From positions 1 to 54,081 of the forward strand of contig JAQWLJ010000020.1 of assembly GCA_029247365.1 (NCBI GenBank): a DNA stretch of 54,081 bases, read 5' to 3'. Source of the DNA: Acidimicrobiales bacterium. Lineage in GTDB: Bacteria; Actinomycetota; Acidimicrobiia; Acidimicrobiales; Aldehydirespiratoraceae. Made by a program: the position numbers and the translations under genes. Numbering within the stretch: position 1 is the first letter of the stretch; each line of letters begins with the position of its first letter. Under the pieces are notes generated by a model that ran no database searches, was not told the DNA's origin, and saw only the letters and a program-made list of their open reading frames with translations. Below are positions 8,689 to 16,965 of this stretch, one piece after another.

Positions 8689-9585
8689 GTGAGCGCCCCC
8701 GCTGAGACCCACAGCCGTCCGCGTGCCCTTGCCTTCGTTGCGCTCATGAAGCCGCGCATCATTGAGCTTCTGCTCGTCACCACGGTGCCAACCATGGTCG
8801 TGGCCGACAACGGGATCCCGTCGCTGTGGCTTATCGCTGCGACCGTGCTCGGCGGAACGTTCGCGGCCGGCGGCGCTCATGCGTTCAACATGTACATCGA
8901 TCGCGACATCGACAAGCTGATGGAGCGCACGAAGGGCCGTCCGCTCGTTACCGGGGAGGTCTCGCCGCGCGAAGCGCTGGTCTTCGCGTTCGCCATTGAG
9001 ATCTCCGCATTTGTGTGGCTGTGGCTCACCGTCAACCTGCTGTCGGCCTGCCTTGCTGTGAGCGCCACCCTCTTCTACGTGTTCGTCTACAGCCTGTGGC
9101 TCAAGCGCAGTTCCACGAGCAATATCGTGATAGGTGGCGCTGCCGGGGCGGTGCCGGTGCTCGTGGGCTGGTCGGCGGTCACCAACGAGCTGGCGTGGCC
9201 ACCCGTGGTGCTGTTTGCGATCATCTTCTACTGGACCCCGCCGCATTTCTGGGCGCTGGCGATCCGCTATAAGGATGACTACCAGGCTGCCGACGTCCCG
9301 ATGCTCCCGGCAGTGAAGTCGTTGCAGACCACGGCGACCCGCATTGTCATTTACACCGTTCTGCTGTGGGGCCTCACCCTGTTGTTTGTCCCAGTTGCTG
9401 GTATGGGTCTGATCTACCTGATCTCGGCGGTTGTACTCGGCGCAGTGTTCCTTGCCCTGGCCGAGCGGGTGCGCCGGAACCCCGAGCCGAAGCTCGCCAT
9501 GGCGCTCTTCGGCTGGTCGATCACCTACGTCACCTTGTTGTTCGGCGCCATGGCTGTCGATGAGGTGGTCCGCAACGGCATCTGA
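8689..9585 (+). CDS. ctaB: Protohaem IX farnesyltransferase (haem O synthase)
   Basis: 298 aa UbiA-superfamily prenyltransferase with about nine membrane helices. It attaches farnesyl to haem B, giving haem O, the substrate of CtaA. The two Asp-rich motifs are clear: NMYIDRDIDKLMERTKGRPL and IRYKDDYQAADVPML. Start GTG 8689 follows TAGCCT by 6 nt, with no room for a Shine-Dalgarno. It lies 184 bp before the oxidase operon it supplies. Confidence 0.95.
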   Translation: MSAPAETHSRPRALAFVALMKPRIIELLLVTTVPTMVVADNGIPSLWLIAATVLGGTFAAGGAHAFNMYIDRDIDKLMERTKGRPLVTGEVSPREALVFAFAIEISAFVWLWLTVNLLSACLAVSATLFYVFVYSLWLKRSSTSNIVIGGAAGAVPVLVGWSAVTNELAWPPVVLFAIIFYWTPPHFWALAIRYKDDYQAADVPMLPAVKSLQTTATRIVIYTVLLWGLTLLFVPVAGMGLIYLISAVVLGAVFLALAERVRRNPEPKLAMALFGWSITYVTLLFGAMAVDEVVRNGI

Positions 9586-9769
9586 CTCGATCCCAGGACC
9601 ATTTCTGCGCCGAAAAACAGCGCGGTAAATCCTTTCGCCCGGTTTCCGTTCCTGGGGTGTCAGACCTGTAGGCTCAGGCCTGGTACGCGTCCGAATTGAC
9701 TGGATGCGGACAGACGGTTTTCAGCGCCGGAGCGGTGTCTCTGGCTGCTGTCGGAGGATCTCACGAACG

Positions 9770-11376
9770 ATGACGATGACCGAGTCACCGCCTACTGAGG
9801 CGGCCGAGTCGACAGAGCCCGCGGGCGCGGTGCCTGGCGGCTTGTACGACGTGCTGACGACCAGCGACCACAAGGCCATCGGCCGAATCTGGCTGCGACT
9901 CGGCTTGCTCCTGCTCGCTGGGGTCGCCGTGCTCGGCGTTCTCGTCGCGCTCGAAGACACGAGCGCCGACGGCATTGACGTCTTCGGCGGCGCCAACGCC
10001 GCCTGGCAGATGAACGGCTTGTACAGCTTCAGCCTCGTGCTGCTGGTGGTTCCGGCACTCACCATCGGCCTCGCCACGACCGTGGTGCCGATGCAGGTTG
10101 GGTCGTCCAATATCGCCTTCCCGCGGGCGGCTGCCGCTGCGGCCTGGGGCTTCATGGTCGGTGCCGCCATCATGGTCATCTCGGTATTTGCCGGCGGTGG
10201 CTGGGGTGCGCTCGACGGTGTGAGCGGCGGAGAAGCCGACGCCATCGAGTTGACCCTGCTGGGCATGGGCATGGTGGCTTCGTCGGTCCTGCTTGCCTCT
10301 GTTTGTCTGGCCACCACGGTGTTGTCGTTGCGCACGCCAGGCATGGGCCTCACCAAGACGCCACTTTTCGCCTGGTCGATTCTTGTCACTACCAGCGTGT
10401 GGATCCTCACGCTGCCGGTGCTGATCGCCAACCTGATCGTCATCGTGGTTGATCTCCGTGGTGGCCCGCTGCTGTTTGGCGCCCCTGAAGGCAGCACGAT
10501 GATCTACGACCAGCTCGCCTGGATCCTCGAACAGCCAGCAGTGTTTGTGCTCGGCATCCCGGTTCTCGGCATCATCGGGTCGATCGTCCCGGTCGTCGCC
10601 GGTTCCCGCCACATCACCCACGCCGGTCTTATGGCCGCCATCGGTGTTGCCGGTTTGCTCGCTATTGGTGGCTGGAGCCAGCCTGCGTTCTCCGATCAGC
10701 GCGACGAGCTCCTGTTCGTGGCCTTTGGTCTGCTCGCAGTGATGCCTGTCCTGGCCTCGCTCGCGCTCAACTCGCTGCCACTGGCCAAGGCTGGGGTGCC
10801 CCCCGGACCGCCGCCGGCGCAGCTTCTCGGCGCGCTGGGTGCCGGCCTGCTGTTGCTGCTCGGCGCCGCCGCCGGTGCGCTGCGGGTGATCGACCCGCTC
10901 GAACTGATCGGCACCAACGCCGACGCAGGCGTCGGCCACCTCGTGGCCTTCGCCGCCGTTGTTGGCCTCGCCGCCGGCATGTGGTTCTGGGCACCGAAGA
11001 TCGGCGGGCATCAGCTCTCGAATGTGTTGGGTCTTGGTGTCATGCTCGACTTCATGGGCGCTGGCCTGCTGATGGGCGCTGCGCATCTCCTGATTGGGTT
11101 CGACTTCGCCGGTGGACTGAACGACGCCATGTTGTGGGTTGTGTTTTTCGGCGCCATCTTGGCGACGCTCGGCGCGCTTGGCGTCAGTGCTGCCGCTCGG
11201 CGTAACGAGGGCGAGGCCGGCGACGACCCGTGGGTGGCCACACGCTTGAGTGGGCCACTCCCACGCCAGTTCCAGCGGGCAACTTCGTCGGTGCTCTCGC
11301 CCGCGTCACCTCAGAAGCCCCGTTGCTCGACGCCGCCGAAGCGAGCGACAGCAACGAGGGAGGGGAGTCCTCATGA
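9770..11376 (+). CDS. Cytochrome oxidase subunit I-like protein lacking all haem/copper ligands (frameshift near its end)
   Basis: About 535 aa if the frame is restored, roughly 12 helices, clearly collinear with ctaD: TSDHKAIGRIWLRLG, VVPMQVGSSNIAFPR, RTPGMGLTKTPLFAWS, FWAPKIGG. At ligand positions conserved in ctaD it has Tyr85 for His, Gln-Pro-Ala-Val-Phe (255-259) for His-Pro-Glu-Val-Tyr, Gln304-Pro305 for His-His, and Gly387/Gly389 for the last two His, so no haem A or CuB site remains. The open frame runs on to 11509, but one base appears lost at about 11234. Restoring it gives GHTLEWATPTPVPAGNF, a typical subunit-I tail, ending at TGA 11374-11376, which overlaps the next ATG. Start: GGAGG at 9753-9757. 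Role unknown. Confidence 0.75.
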
Positions 11377-11960
11377 CCGCCACCGCCCGCCTGCCAGCAC
11401 CAGCGCTGCGGCGTCCGCGCACCGTCCTCGTTGGGACACTGTTCGCGTCGGCTGCCTCTGCGATGGTCTACTTCGGTGTCTTGGCGCTGTACCTGTCGCG
11501 TCGGGCTGAGTCTCGCGAACTTGGCATCGAGTGGTTCCCCGAGGGCGTTGTTGAACTCGGTCCCTCTGGCTGGATCTTCTGGACGCTGATCATGTCGTCC
11601 TTCACCGTTCAGTGGGCGGTGCAGGCCATTCAGAACGAAGATCGGCCGAATGCCTACGTGGCACTCGGCCTCACGATGTTGTTCGGTGCTGCGGTTTTCA
11701 ACCAGATGTGGTTCATCGTGAACGACACCGGGTTCGCGCTGAGCGCATCGGAGGCACAGTTCCTATTCTTCGTCCTCAACGGAACGTTTATCGCGTTCCT
11801 TATCCTCGCCGTGGCGTTCCTCTTCCTGACCGCCCTGCGAGCGATGTTCGGCCAGTACAGCCCCCTCCAGAACGACGGTGTCCCGGCCGCCGCAATGTTC
11901 TGGCACACGGTGGTGGCCATGTACTGGGTCACCTGGATCGCCGTCTACGTCACAAAGTAG
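11373..11960 (+). CDS. Cytochrome oxidase subunit III-like membrane protein (divergent)
   Basis: 195 aa, five predicted helices. It resembles subunit III in the last helices (FWHTVVAMYWVTWIAVYV, compare YWHFVDIVWIFIFTVIYL of the canonical gene at 15996) but has lost the FHGxHV motif (NGTFIAFLIL instead). Start ATG 11373 has a strong GGGAGGGGA Shine-Dalgarno and overlaps the restored stop of the ligand-less subunit I, so the pair are probably translated together. Likely a partner subunit of that protein; function unknown. Confidence 0.7.
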   Translation: MTATARLPAPALRRPRTVLVGTLFASAASAMVYFGVLALYLSRRAESRELGIEWFPEGVVELGPSGWIFWTLIMSSFTVQWAVQAIQNEDRPNAYVALGLTMLFGAAVFNQMWFIVNDTGFALSASEAQFLFFVLNGTFIAFLILAVAFLFLTALRAMFGQYSPLQNDGVPAAAMFWHTVVAMYWVTWIAVYVTK

Positions 11961-11967
11961 GGGTCAG

Positions 11968-12768
11968 ATGTTCACCACGGGCTTCAAGTTCTATTTCGGT
12001 CTCGCCGTCGCTCTCGTCCTGAGTGCGGTGGTCTACGGCTACGCCACCGGTGGCGAGCACGTCGGCCCCGTCACCTGGGGTTGGAAGGGCGGCGTGGGCG
12101 ACCACGTTGGCTACACCATGCTGATGGCGGGTGGCGTTGTCGCTTCGGCGGTCTCGTTCGTCATCGTCGCCTTCCGCGACGCCGATCCGTCCGCCCAGGC
12201 GCACTACCTCGGCGTCGACGAGATCGTGCCGACCGCTTCGGTCACTGGGAGCTACTGGCCGGTCGTTGCTGCGTTTGGCGCTGGCATCGGGTTGCTCGGC
12301 CTCGTGCTCACGCCAGTGTTGTTCGTCGGTGGCATCGTTGCCTGTTCGATCGCTGCGATCGAGTGGATGATGGACGCCTGGGCCGACCGGGCTACCGGCG
12401 ACGCCAGCGCCAACGCCGCCTTGCGCGATCGGGTCATGGCCCCGTTCGAGATCCCGGTCGCCGCCACCCTCACCGTTGCGGTGATTGTTTTGGCCGGGTC
12501 CCGCATCTTCCTGAACGCCTCCAAGAACGGTGCGGTGCTCTGGGCGGCCCTGATCGCCATCGCTATCTTCGGCATCGGCATCTTGTACGCCGCCAAGCCG
12601 AAGATGAACCGCAACGTCGTCGCCGGTCTCGTGCTGACCTGCGGTCTGGCGGTTATTGCTGGCGGCATCGTCGCTGGTGTCGACGGCGAACGCGAGTTCC
12701 ATCACCACGTTCCCCATGGTGACGACCACGGGGACGACTCCCATGCAGAGGACGACCACAGTGAGTGA
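11968..12768 (+). CDS. ctaF: Actinobacterial cytochrome c oxidase subunit IV (CtaF-like, extended)
   Basis: 266 aa. The N-terminal part (FYFGLAVALVLSAVVYGYATGGEHVG) and the SYWPVVAAFGAGIGLLGL segment follow the actinobacterial CtaF pattern. It is longer than the usual 130-140 aa, with extra helices and a C-terminal tail rich in His and Asp (HHHVPHGDDHGDD and DSHAEDDHSE) that could bind metal. A second, unrelated COX4-type subunit is encoded at 16630. Starts 7 nt after the preceding gene; its end overlaps the next gene by 8 bases. Confidence 0.65.
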   Translation: MFTTGFKFYFGLAVALVLSAVVYGYATGGEHVGPVTWGWKGGVGDHVGYTMLMAGGVVASAVSFVIVAFRDADPSAQAHYLGVDEIVPTASVTGSYWPVVAAFGAGIGLLGLVLTPVLFVGGIVACSIAAIEWMMDAWADRATGDASANAALRDRVMAPFEIPVAATLTVAVIVLAGSRIFLNASKNGAVLWAALIAIAIFGIGILYAAKPKMNRNVVAGLVLTCGLAVIAGGIVAGVDGEREFHHHVPHGDDHGDDSHAEDDHSE

Positions 12769-13996
12769 TCCCCGTATGCGTTCGCGCCGCAACCTGTCCG
12801 GCCTGGTTGTCCTGCTCGGACTCCTTCTCGCCGGTTGCGCGAGCGACGCCGAGCTCGACACGCTGAAGCCGCAGAGCGAGACCGCTCGCCAGATCGACGA
12901 TCTCCTCGACCCGGTACTCGCCATCGCTGGCGTGGTTCTTGTGCTCGTTTGTGGTGCTGTCGCCTGGCTCGGCTGGAAGAATCGGGTTGCGTCCTACGAG
13001 GGCGACGACGACTTCCCCGAGCAGATGGCGCACAACAACACGCTCGAAATTCTCATGACCGGTGTGCCTGCGATCATCATGGTCGTCGTTGCTGTCATGA
13101 CGCTCACGACGCATCTCGACATCAACTCTTACGACGACGCCAACGCCATGCCGGTCGTTGTTGAGGGTGAGTCGACCAATTGGGAACCGAAGATCGTGGT
13201 CGTCGGGAACCAGTGGTGGTGGGAGTTCCGCTACTACTTCAGCGAGGACGTCACCGCCGAAAGCCTCGGTTCGGACATGAAGAACCTCCCGCCGGCGGAC
13301 ATCGTCACCTCCGGCCAGATCATCATTCCGACGGGCCAAGAGGTCGAGCTCCTCGTCACCTCCCGCGACGTCATCCACTCGTTCTGGATCCCGGCGCTCA
13401 ACGGCAAGCGCGACGCCCGTCCGGGCTTCTTCGCGCCGTGGAAAATCGAGGCCGACAATCCTGGCGTCTACTTCGGTCAGTGCACCGAGTTCTGCGGACT
13501 GTCGCACGCTCGCATGCGCATGCAGACGATTGCGATGACCTCCAATGACTTCCAGGCGTGGGTTGATCAGCAGATGCAGCCGGCCGCAGAGGCGACCGGC
13601 GAGGCCGTCCTGCGCGGGCAGGAGGCGTTCGTCACCAACTGCAGCGGTTGCCACCTCGTCGACGGACTCAACGGCAGCGAAGACATCTCTGCGCCAGTCC
13701 AGTCCGGCGCAGCCCCCAACCTGACGCACTTCGCGAGCCGTACGACCTTCGCCGGCGGCATCCTTTCCACCTACAACGATGACGGCACGTTCAATCGTGA
13801 CGACGTCTCGCGTTGGCTCCGTGAGCCCGAGGTGGTCAAGGACAACGCGGCCAACGACCTGCCCGACGGCACATTGCCCCGCGGCATGCCCAACCTTGGG
13901 CTCTCAGAACGAACGATCAGCGACCTCGTGGCGTATCTCGAAACGCTCGGCCCCCGGCCGACCGACGAGATCATCGCGGACTCGGAGGTGGAGTGA
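12761..13996 (+). CDS. ctaC: Cytochrome c oxidase subunit II with fused cytochrome c domain (caa3 type)
   Basis: 411 aa. A lipoprotein signal ends in LLAGC; two membrane helices precede the CuA cupredoxin domain: GNQWWWEFRYYF, HSFWIPALNGKRD and CTEFCGLSHARMRM (Cys-x3-Cys-x3-His-x2-Met). The last 110 residues are a class I cytochrome c: CSGCH with the probable axial Met in GMPNLGLS. Electrons therefore enter through a covalently attached haem c. Start GTG 12761 has AGAGGA 9 nt upstream; ATG 12743 is in frame but has no such site and would spoil the signal peptide. Overlaps ctaF and ctaD by a few bases. Confidence 0.93.
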   Translation: MSDPRMRSRRNLSGLVVLLGLLLAGCASDAELDTLKPQSETARQIDDLLDPVLAIAGVVLVLVCGAVAWLGWKNRVASYEGDDDFPEQMAHNNTLEILMTGVPAIIMVVVAVMTLTTHLDINSYDDANAMPVVVEGESTNWEPKIVVVGNQWWWEFRYYFSEDVTAESLGSDMKNLPPADIVTSGQIIIPTGQEVELLVTSRDVIHSFWIPALNGKRDARPGFFAPWKIEADNPGVYFGQCTEFCGLSHARMRMQTIAMTSNDFQAWVDQQMQPAAEATGEAVLRGQEAFVTNCSGCHLVDGLNGSEDISAPVQSGAAPNLTHFASRTTFAGGILSTYNDDGTFNRDDVSRWLREPEVVKDNAANDLPDGTLPRGMPNLGLSERTISDLVAYLETLGPRPTDEIIADSEVE

Positions 13997-13998
13997 AC

Positions 13999-15996
13999 AT
14001 GACGATCACTGAAGAACCCCTTGCGCTTGGAAGTGGCGTGACCTTCGCCCAGAGGCCATTAGGTGTCCTCACCCGGCCTCAGGCCCAGGGTGGCTGGAAG
14101 GATTGGGTTAGCACTGTCGATCACAAGAAGATCGGCATCATGTACGGCGTCGCTGCGATGTTCTTCTTCGTCGTAGGTGGCCTCGAAGCGCTGCTCATTC
14201 GAACCCAACTGGCGTTCCCCGACCAGGGCTTCATCAGCGCTGATCTGTACAACCAGATCTTCACGATGCACGGCGTCACCATGGTGTTCCTGTTCATCAT
14301 GCCGCTGGCTGCCGCCTTCGCGAACTACCTGATCCCGCTGCAGATCGGGGCGCGCGACGTTGCATTCCCTCGCCTCAACGCCCTGTCGTTCTGGGTCTGG
14401 CTGTCGGGCGCGATCTTCCTCAATACTTCGTGGATTGTCGGTGGCGGCGGTGCGAATTGTGGCTGGTTCTGCTACTCGCCGAACAGCGGCATTGTCTTCT
14501 CGCCGACCCACGGCGTCGACTTCTATGCGGTGGGCTTGCTCATCACCGGTATCGCCTCGCTGGTGTCGGCAGTCAACCTGATCGTCACCTGCCTCAACAT
14601 GCGAGCACCGGGCATGGACCTTATGCGCATGCCGGTCCTCACCTGGATGCTGTTGGTCACCCAGTTCCTGCTGGCATTCGCCCTGCCCGTCATCACGGTC
14701 GCTCTGCTGCTCCTACTGTTCGACCGCACGTTCGACTCGCAGTTTTTTGATCCTGATGCCGGTGCCGACCCACTGTTGTGGCAACACCTTTTCTGGATTT
14801 TCGGACACCCCGAGGTGTACATCATCATCCTGCCGAGCTTCGGCATCATCTCGGAAATCATCCCAACCTTCAGTCGCAAGCCCATCTTCGGCTACACGGC
14901 GATGGTTTTCTCTGGCATTGCCATTGGTTTCATGGGCTGGGGCGTGTGGGCCCACCACATGTTCGTGTCCGGCATCGGCCCGATCTCGGTCGCGGCGTTC
15001 TCGATGGCCACCATGTTCATCGCCGTCCCGACCGGTGTGAAGATCCTCAACTGGCTCACCACTATGTGGGGCGGCAAGTTGCACTTCACCACTGCGATGC
15101 TCTTCGCCACCGGCACCGTCGCGATGTTCACCATCGGCGGCCTTTCGGGAGTCACGCACTCGCTTGCTCCGGCCGACACGCAGCAGACCGACACCTATTA
15201 CATCGTTGCTCACTTCCACTATGTGATCTTCGGTGGCGGTGTTCTCGGTCTCTTCGGTGGCGCCTACTTCTGGTGGCCGAAGGTCTTTGGTCACTTCCTT
15301 AACGAGAAGCGCGGCAAGATCAACTTCTGGTTGATGTTGATTGGTTTCAACCTCACCTTCGGTCCGATGCACGTGCTTGGCCTGCAAGGCATGAGCCGTC
15401 GCATCGACACCTACTCGGCCGGCTACGGCTTCGAGTTCTGGAACTTGATGGCCACGATCGGCTCGTACCTGATCGCTATCTCGGTCGTGGTGTTCTTCTA
15501 CAACGTCTGGAAGTCGAAGAAGGAAGCGGTCGATCTGCCGCCGCCGGGCCCCGACCCGTGGGATGCCCGCAGTCTCGAATGGTCGATCCCGTCGCCGACC
15601 CCTGAGCACAACTTCGACGAGCTACCCCAGGTCGAGTCCTTCGATCACTGGTGGTTCCAGAAGTACGACATTGATGATGAAGGCAAGGTCGTTCGCATTG
15701 CCAACACCGATGATGTCGCTCAGGACGGCAGTGCCACCGATGTGCACCTGCCCTCACCGTCGTACTGGCCGCTTGTGCTGGCCATTGGTCTGCCGCTCAT
15801 TGGCTACGGCATCATTTTCAACCTGTGGCTCTGCGTGCTCGGTGGTCTGCTCACCGGCGGTGCGATCTACGCCTGGGTTCTCGAGCCCGTCGATGACCCC
15901 GATGCTGGTCATGGCCACGATGACCACCACGACGAGGCTGCCGAGCTCGCCGCGGTGGCGTCTGGCGCTGGCAGCGACAACGAGGGAGAGGGCTGA
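13999..15996 (+). CDS. ctaD: Cytochrome c oxidase subunit I
   Basis: 665 aa. All redox ligands are present: His91 (MHG), His270-Pro-Glu-Val-Tyr, His319-His320 and His405/His407 (AHFHYV), so it is an A1-type haem-copper oxidase with the cross-linked Tyr and the D-channel Glu. Beyond the usual end (DPWDARSLEWSIPSPTPEHNF) it continues about 130 residues, with two more helices (YWPLVLAIGLPLIGYGIIF and LWLCVLGGLLTGGAIYAW) and a His/Asp tail (GHGHDDHHDE). ATG 13999 is preferred over GTG 13993 because GGAGG (13984-13988) is 10 nt away. TGATG overlap with ctaE. Confidence 0.96.
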   Translation: MTITEEPLALGSGVTFAQRPLGVLTRPQAQGGWKDWVSTVDHKKIGIMYGVAAMFFFVVGGLEALLIRTQLAFPDQGFISADLYNQIFTMHGVTMVFLFIMPLAAAFANYLIPLQIGARDVAFPRLNALSFWVWLSGAIFLNTSWIVGGGGANCGWFCYSPNSGIVFSPTHGVDFYAVGLLITGIASLVSAVNLIVTCLNMRAPGMDLMRMPVLTWMLLVTQFLLAFALPVITVALLLLLFDRTFDSQFFDPDAGADPLLWQHLFWIFGHPEVYIIILPSFGIISEIIPTFSRKPIFGYTAMVFSGIAIGFMGWGVWAHHMFVSGIGPISVAAFSMATMFIAVPTGVKILNWLTTMWGGKLHFTTAMLFATGTVAMFTIGGLSGVTHSLAPADTQQTDTYYIVAHFHYVIFGGGVLGLFGGAYFWWPKVFGHFLNEKRGKINFWLMLIGFNLTFGPMHVLGLQGMSRRIDTYSAGYGFEFWNLMATIGSYLIAISVVVFFYNVWKSKKEAVDLPPPGPDPWDARSLEWSIPSPTPEHNFDELPQVESFDHWWFQKYDIDDEGKVVRIANTDDVAQDGSATDVHLPSPSYWPLVLAIGLPLIGYGIIFNLWLCVLGGLLTGGAIYAWVLEPVDDPDAGHGHDDHHDEAAELAAVASGAGSDNEGEG

Positions 15997-16613
15997 TGTC
16001 GACCGCGACGGCCACTGCCGACACCCACCACGATCACGACTCGCACGCCACGAACACCGGTATCTCCAACAACAAGTTGGCGATGTGGCTGTTCCTGTCG
16101 ACGGAGTGCCTCCTGTTCGGTGCACTGATTTCGACGTACCTGCTCTACAAGACGCGGGGGAACGGCGATGTTCTGCCCACCGACATCTTCGACATCCCGT
16201 TCACGTCCGTCAGCTCGTTCGTGCTGCTGATGAGCTCGCTCACGATGGTGCTGGCTTTGTCGGCCGTCACCCGCGGCGAGATGGACCGGGGCAAGGCCTG
16301 GCTGCTCGTCACCGCCATGCTCGGCGGCGTCTTCATCGGTGGCCAGGTGTACGAGTTCACCTCGTTCTACCGGGAGGGTCTCGGTTACACCACGAACCCT
16401 GCTGCGTCGGCGTTCTACACCCTTACGGGCTTCCATGGCGTGCACGTCAGCCTCGGCATCTTGATGCTGATGTCGCTGTGGGTTGCGGCCCAGCAGGGCA
16501 AGCTCACGCAGAAGAACACCGAGACCGTCGAGATCGTCGGTCTGTACTGGCACTTCGTCGACATCGTGTGGATTTTCATCTTCACGGTGATCTACCTCAT
16601 CCCGCCGGCGTAA
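15996..16613 (+). CDS. ctaE: Cytochrome c oxidase subunit III
   Basis: 205 aa, five helices, bacterial short form. Diagnostic segments: KLAMWLFLSTECLLFGALIS, TSFYREGLGYTT, LTGFHGVHVSLGILML and YWHFVDIVWIFIFTVIYL. The N-terminus has a His-rich stretch (HHDHDSHATN), as do other proteins of this operon. The start overlaps the ctaD stop (TGATG). It stabilises subunit I and its oxygen/proton access in the membrane. Confidence 0.95.
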   Translation: MSTATATADTHHDHDSHATNTGISNNKLAMWLFLSTECLLFGALISTYLLYKTRGNGDVLPTDIFDIPFTSVSSFVLLMSSLTMVLALSAVTRGEMDRGKAWLLVTAMLGGVFIGGQVYEFTSFYREGLGYTTNPAASAFYTLTGFHGVHVSLGILMLMSLWVAAQQGKLTQKNTETVEIVGLYWHFVDIVWIFIFTVIYLIPPA

Positions 16614-16629
16614 GCGGAAGGAACATTCC

Positions 16630-16962
16630 ATGAGCGAAGCAACCGCAGTCAGTGAAACTCACGACGACCATCACCCGTCAGATTGGGACTACGTCAAGAT
16701 TGCCGGCATTCTCGCCGTGCTCACCACGATCGAAGTCCTGACCTACTTCGAGTCGGTGTTCACGTTCTTCGAGACCCGCTGGATCCTTCTCACGACGCTG
16801 TTTGTGCTGATGGTCGTCAAGTTCTGGCTTGTCGCCCGCATGTTCATGCATCTCAAGCAGGACAAGCCAATTCTCAGCCAGTCGTTTGCTGCAGGATTGG
16901 CACTCGCGACGGGGGTCTACCTCGTTACGCTGTTCGCCTTCGACTTCTTCTTCTCCGCCTGA
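16630..16962 (+). CDS. Cytochrome c oxidase subunit IV, COX4 (prokaryotic) type
   Basis: 110 aa with three helices and the COX4-type pattern: DWDYVKIAGILAVLTTIEVLTY, ILLTTLFVLMVVKFWLVARMFMHLK and a third C-terminal helix. Begins 16 nt after ctaE, with GGAAGGA upstream. Found in caa3/bo3-type operons. The same operon also codes an actinobacterial-type CtaF at 11968, so two kinds of subunit IV are present. Confidence 0.9.
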   Translation: MSEATAVSETHDDHHPSDWDYVKIAGILAVLTTIEVLTYFESVFTFFETRWILLTTLFVLMVVKFWLVARMFMHLKQDKPILSQSFAAGLALATGVYLVTLFAFDFFFSA

Positions 16963-16965
16963 CTT

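Noticed and set aside
9785-11086. 433-codon minus-strand frame opposite the oxidase subunit I-like gene
   Set aside because: Antisense shadow of a GC-rich coding region; composition is low-complexity His/Gln/Arg and no family is visible. The same applies to long minus frames at 11950-12924, 12653-13729, 14713-15609, 40202-41605, 45445-46839 and 46996-48504.
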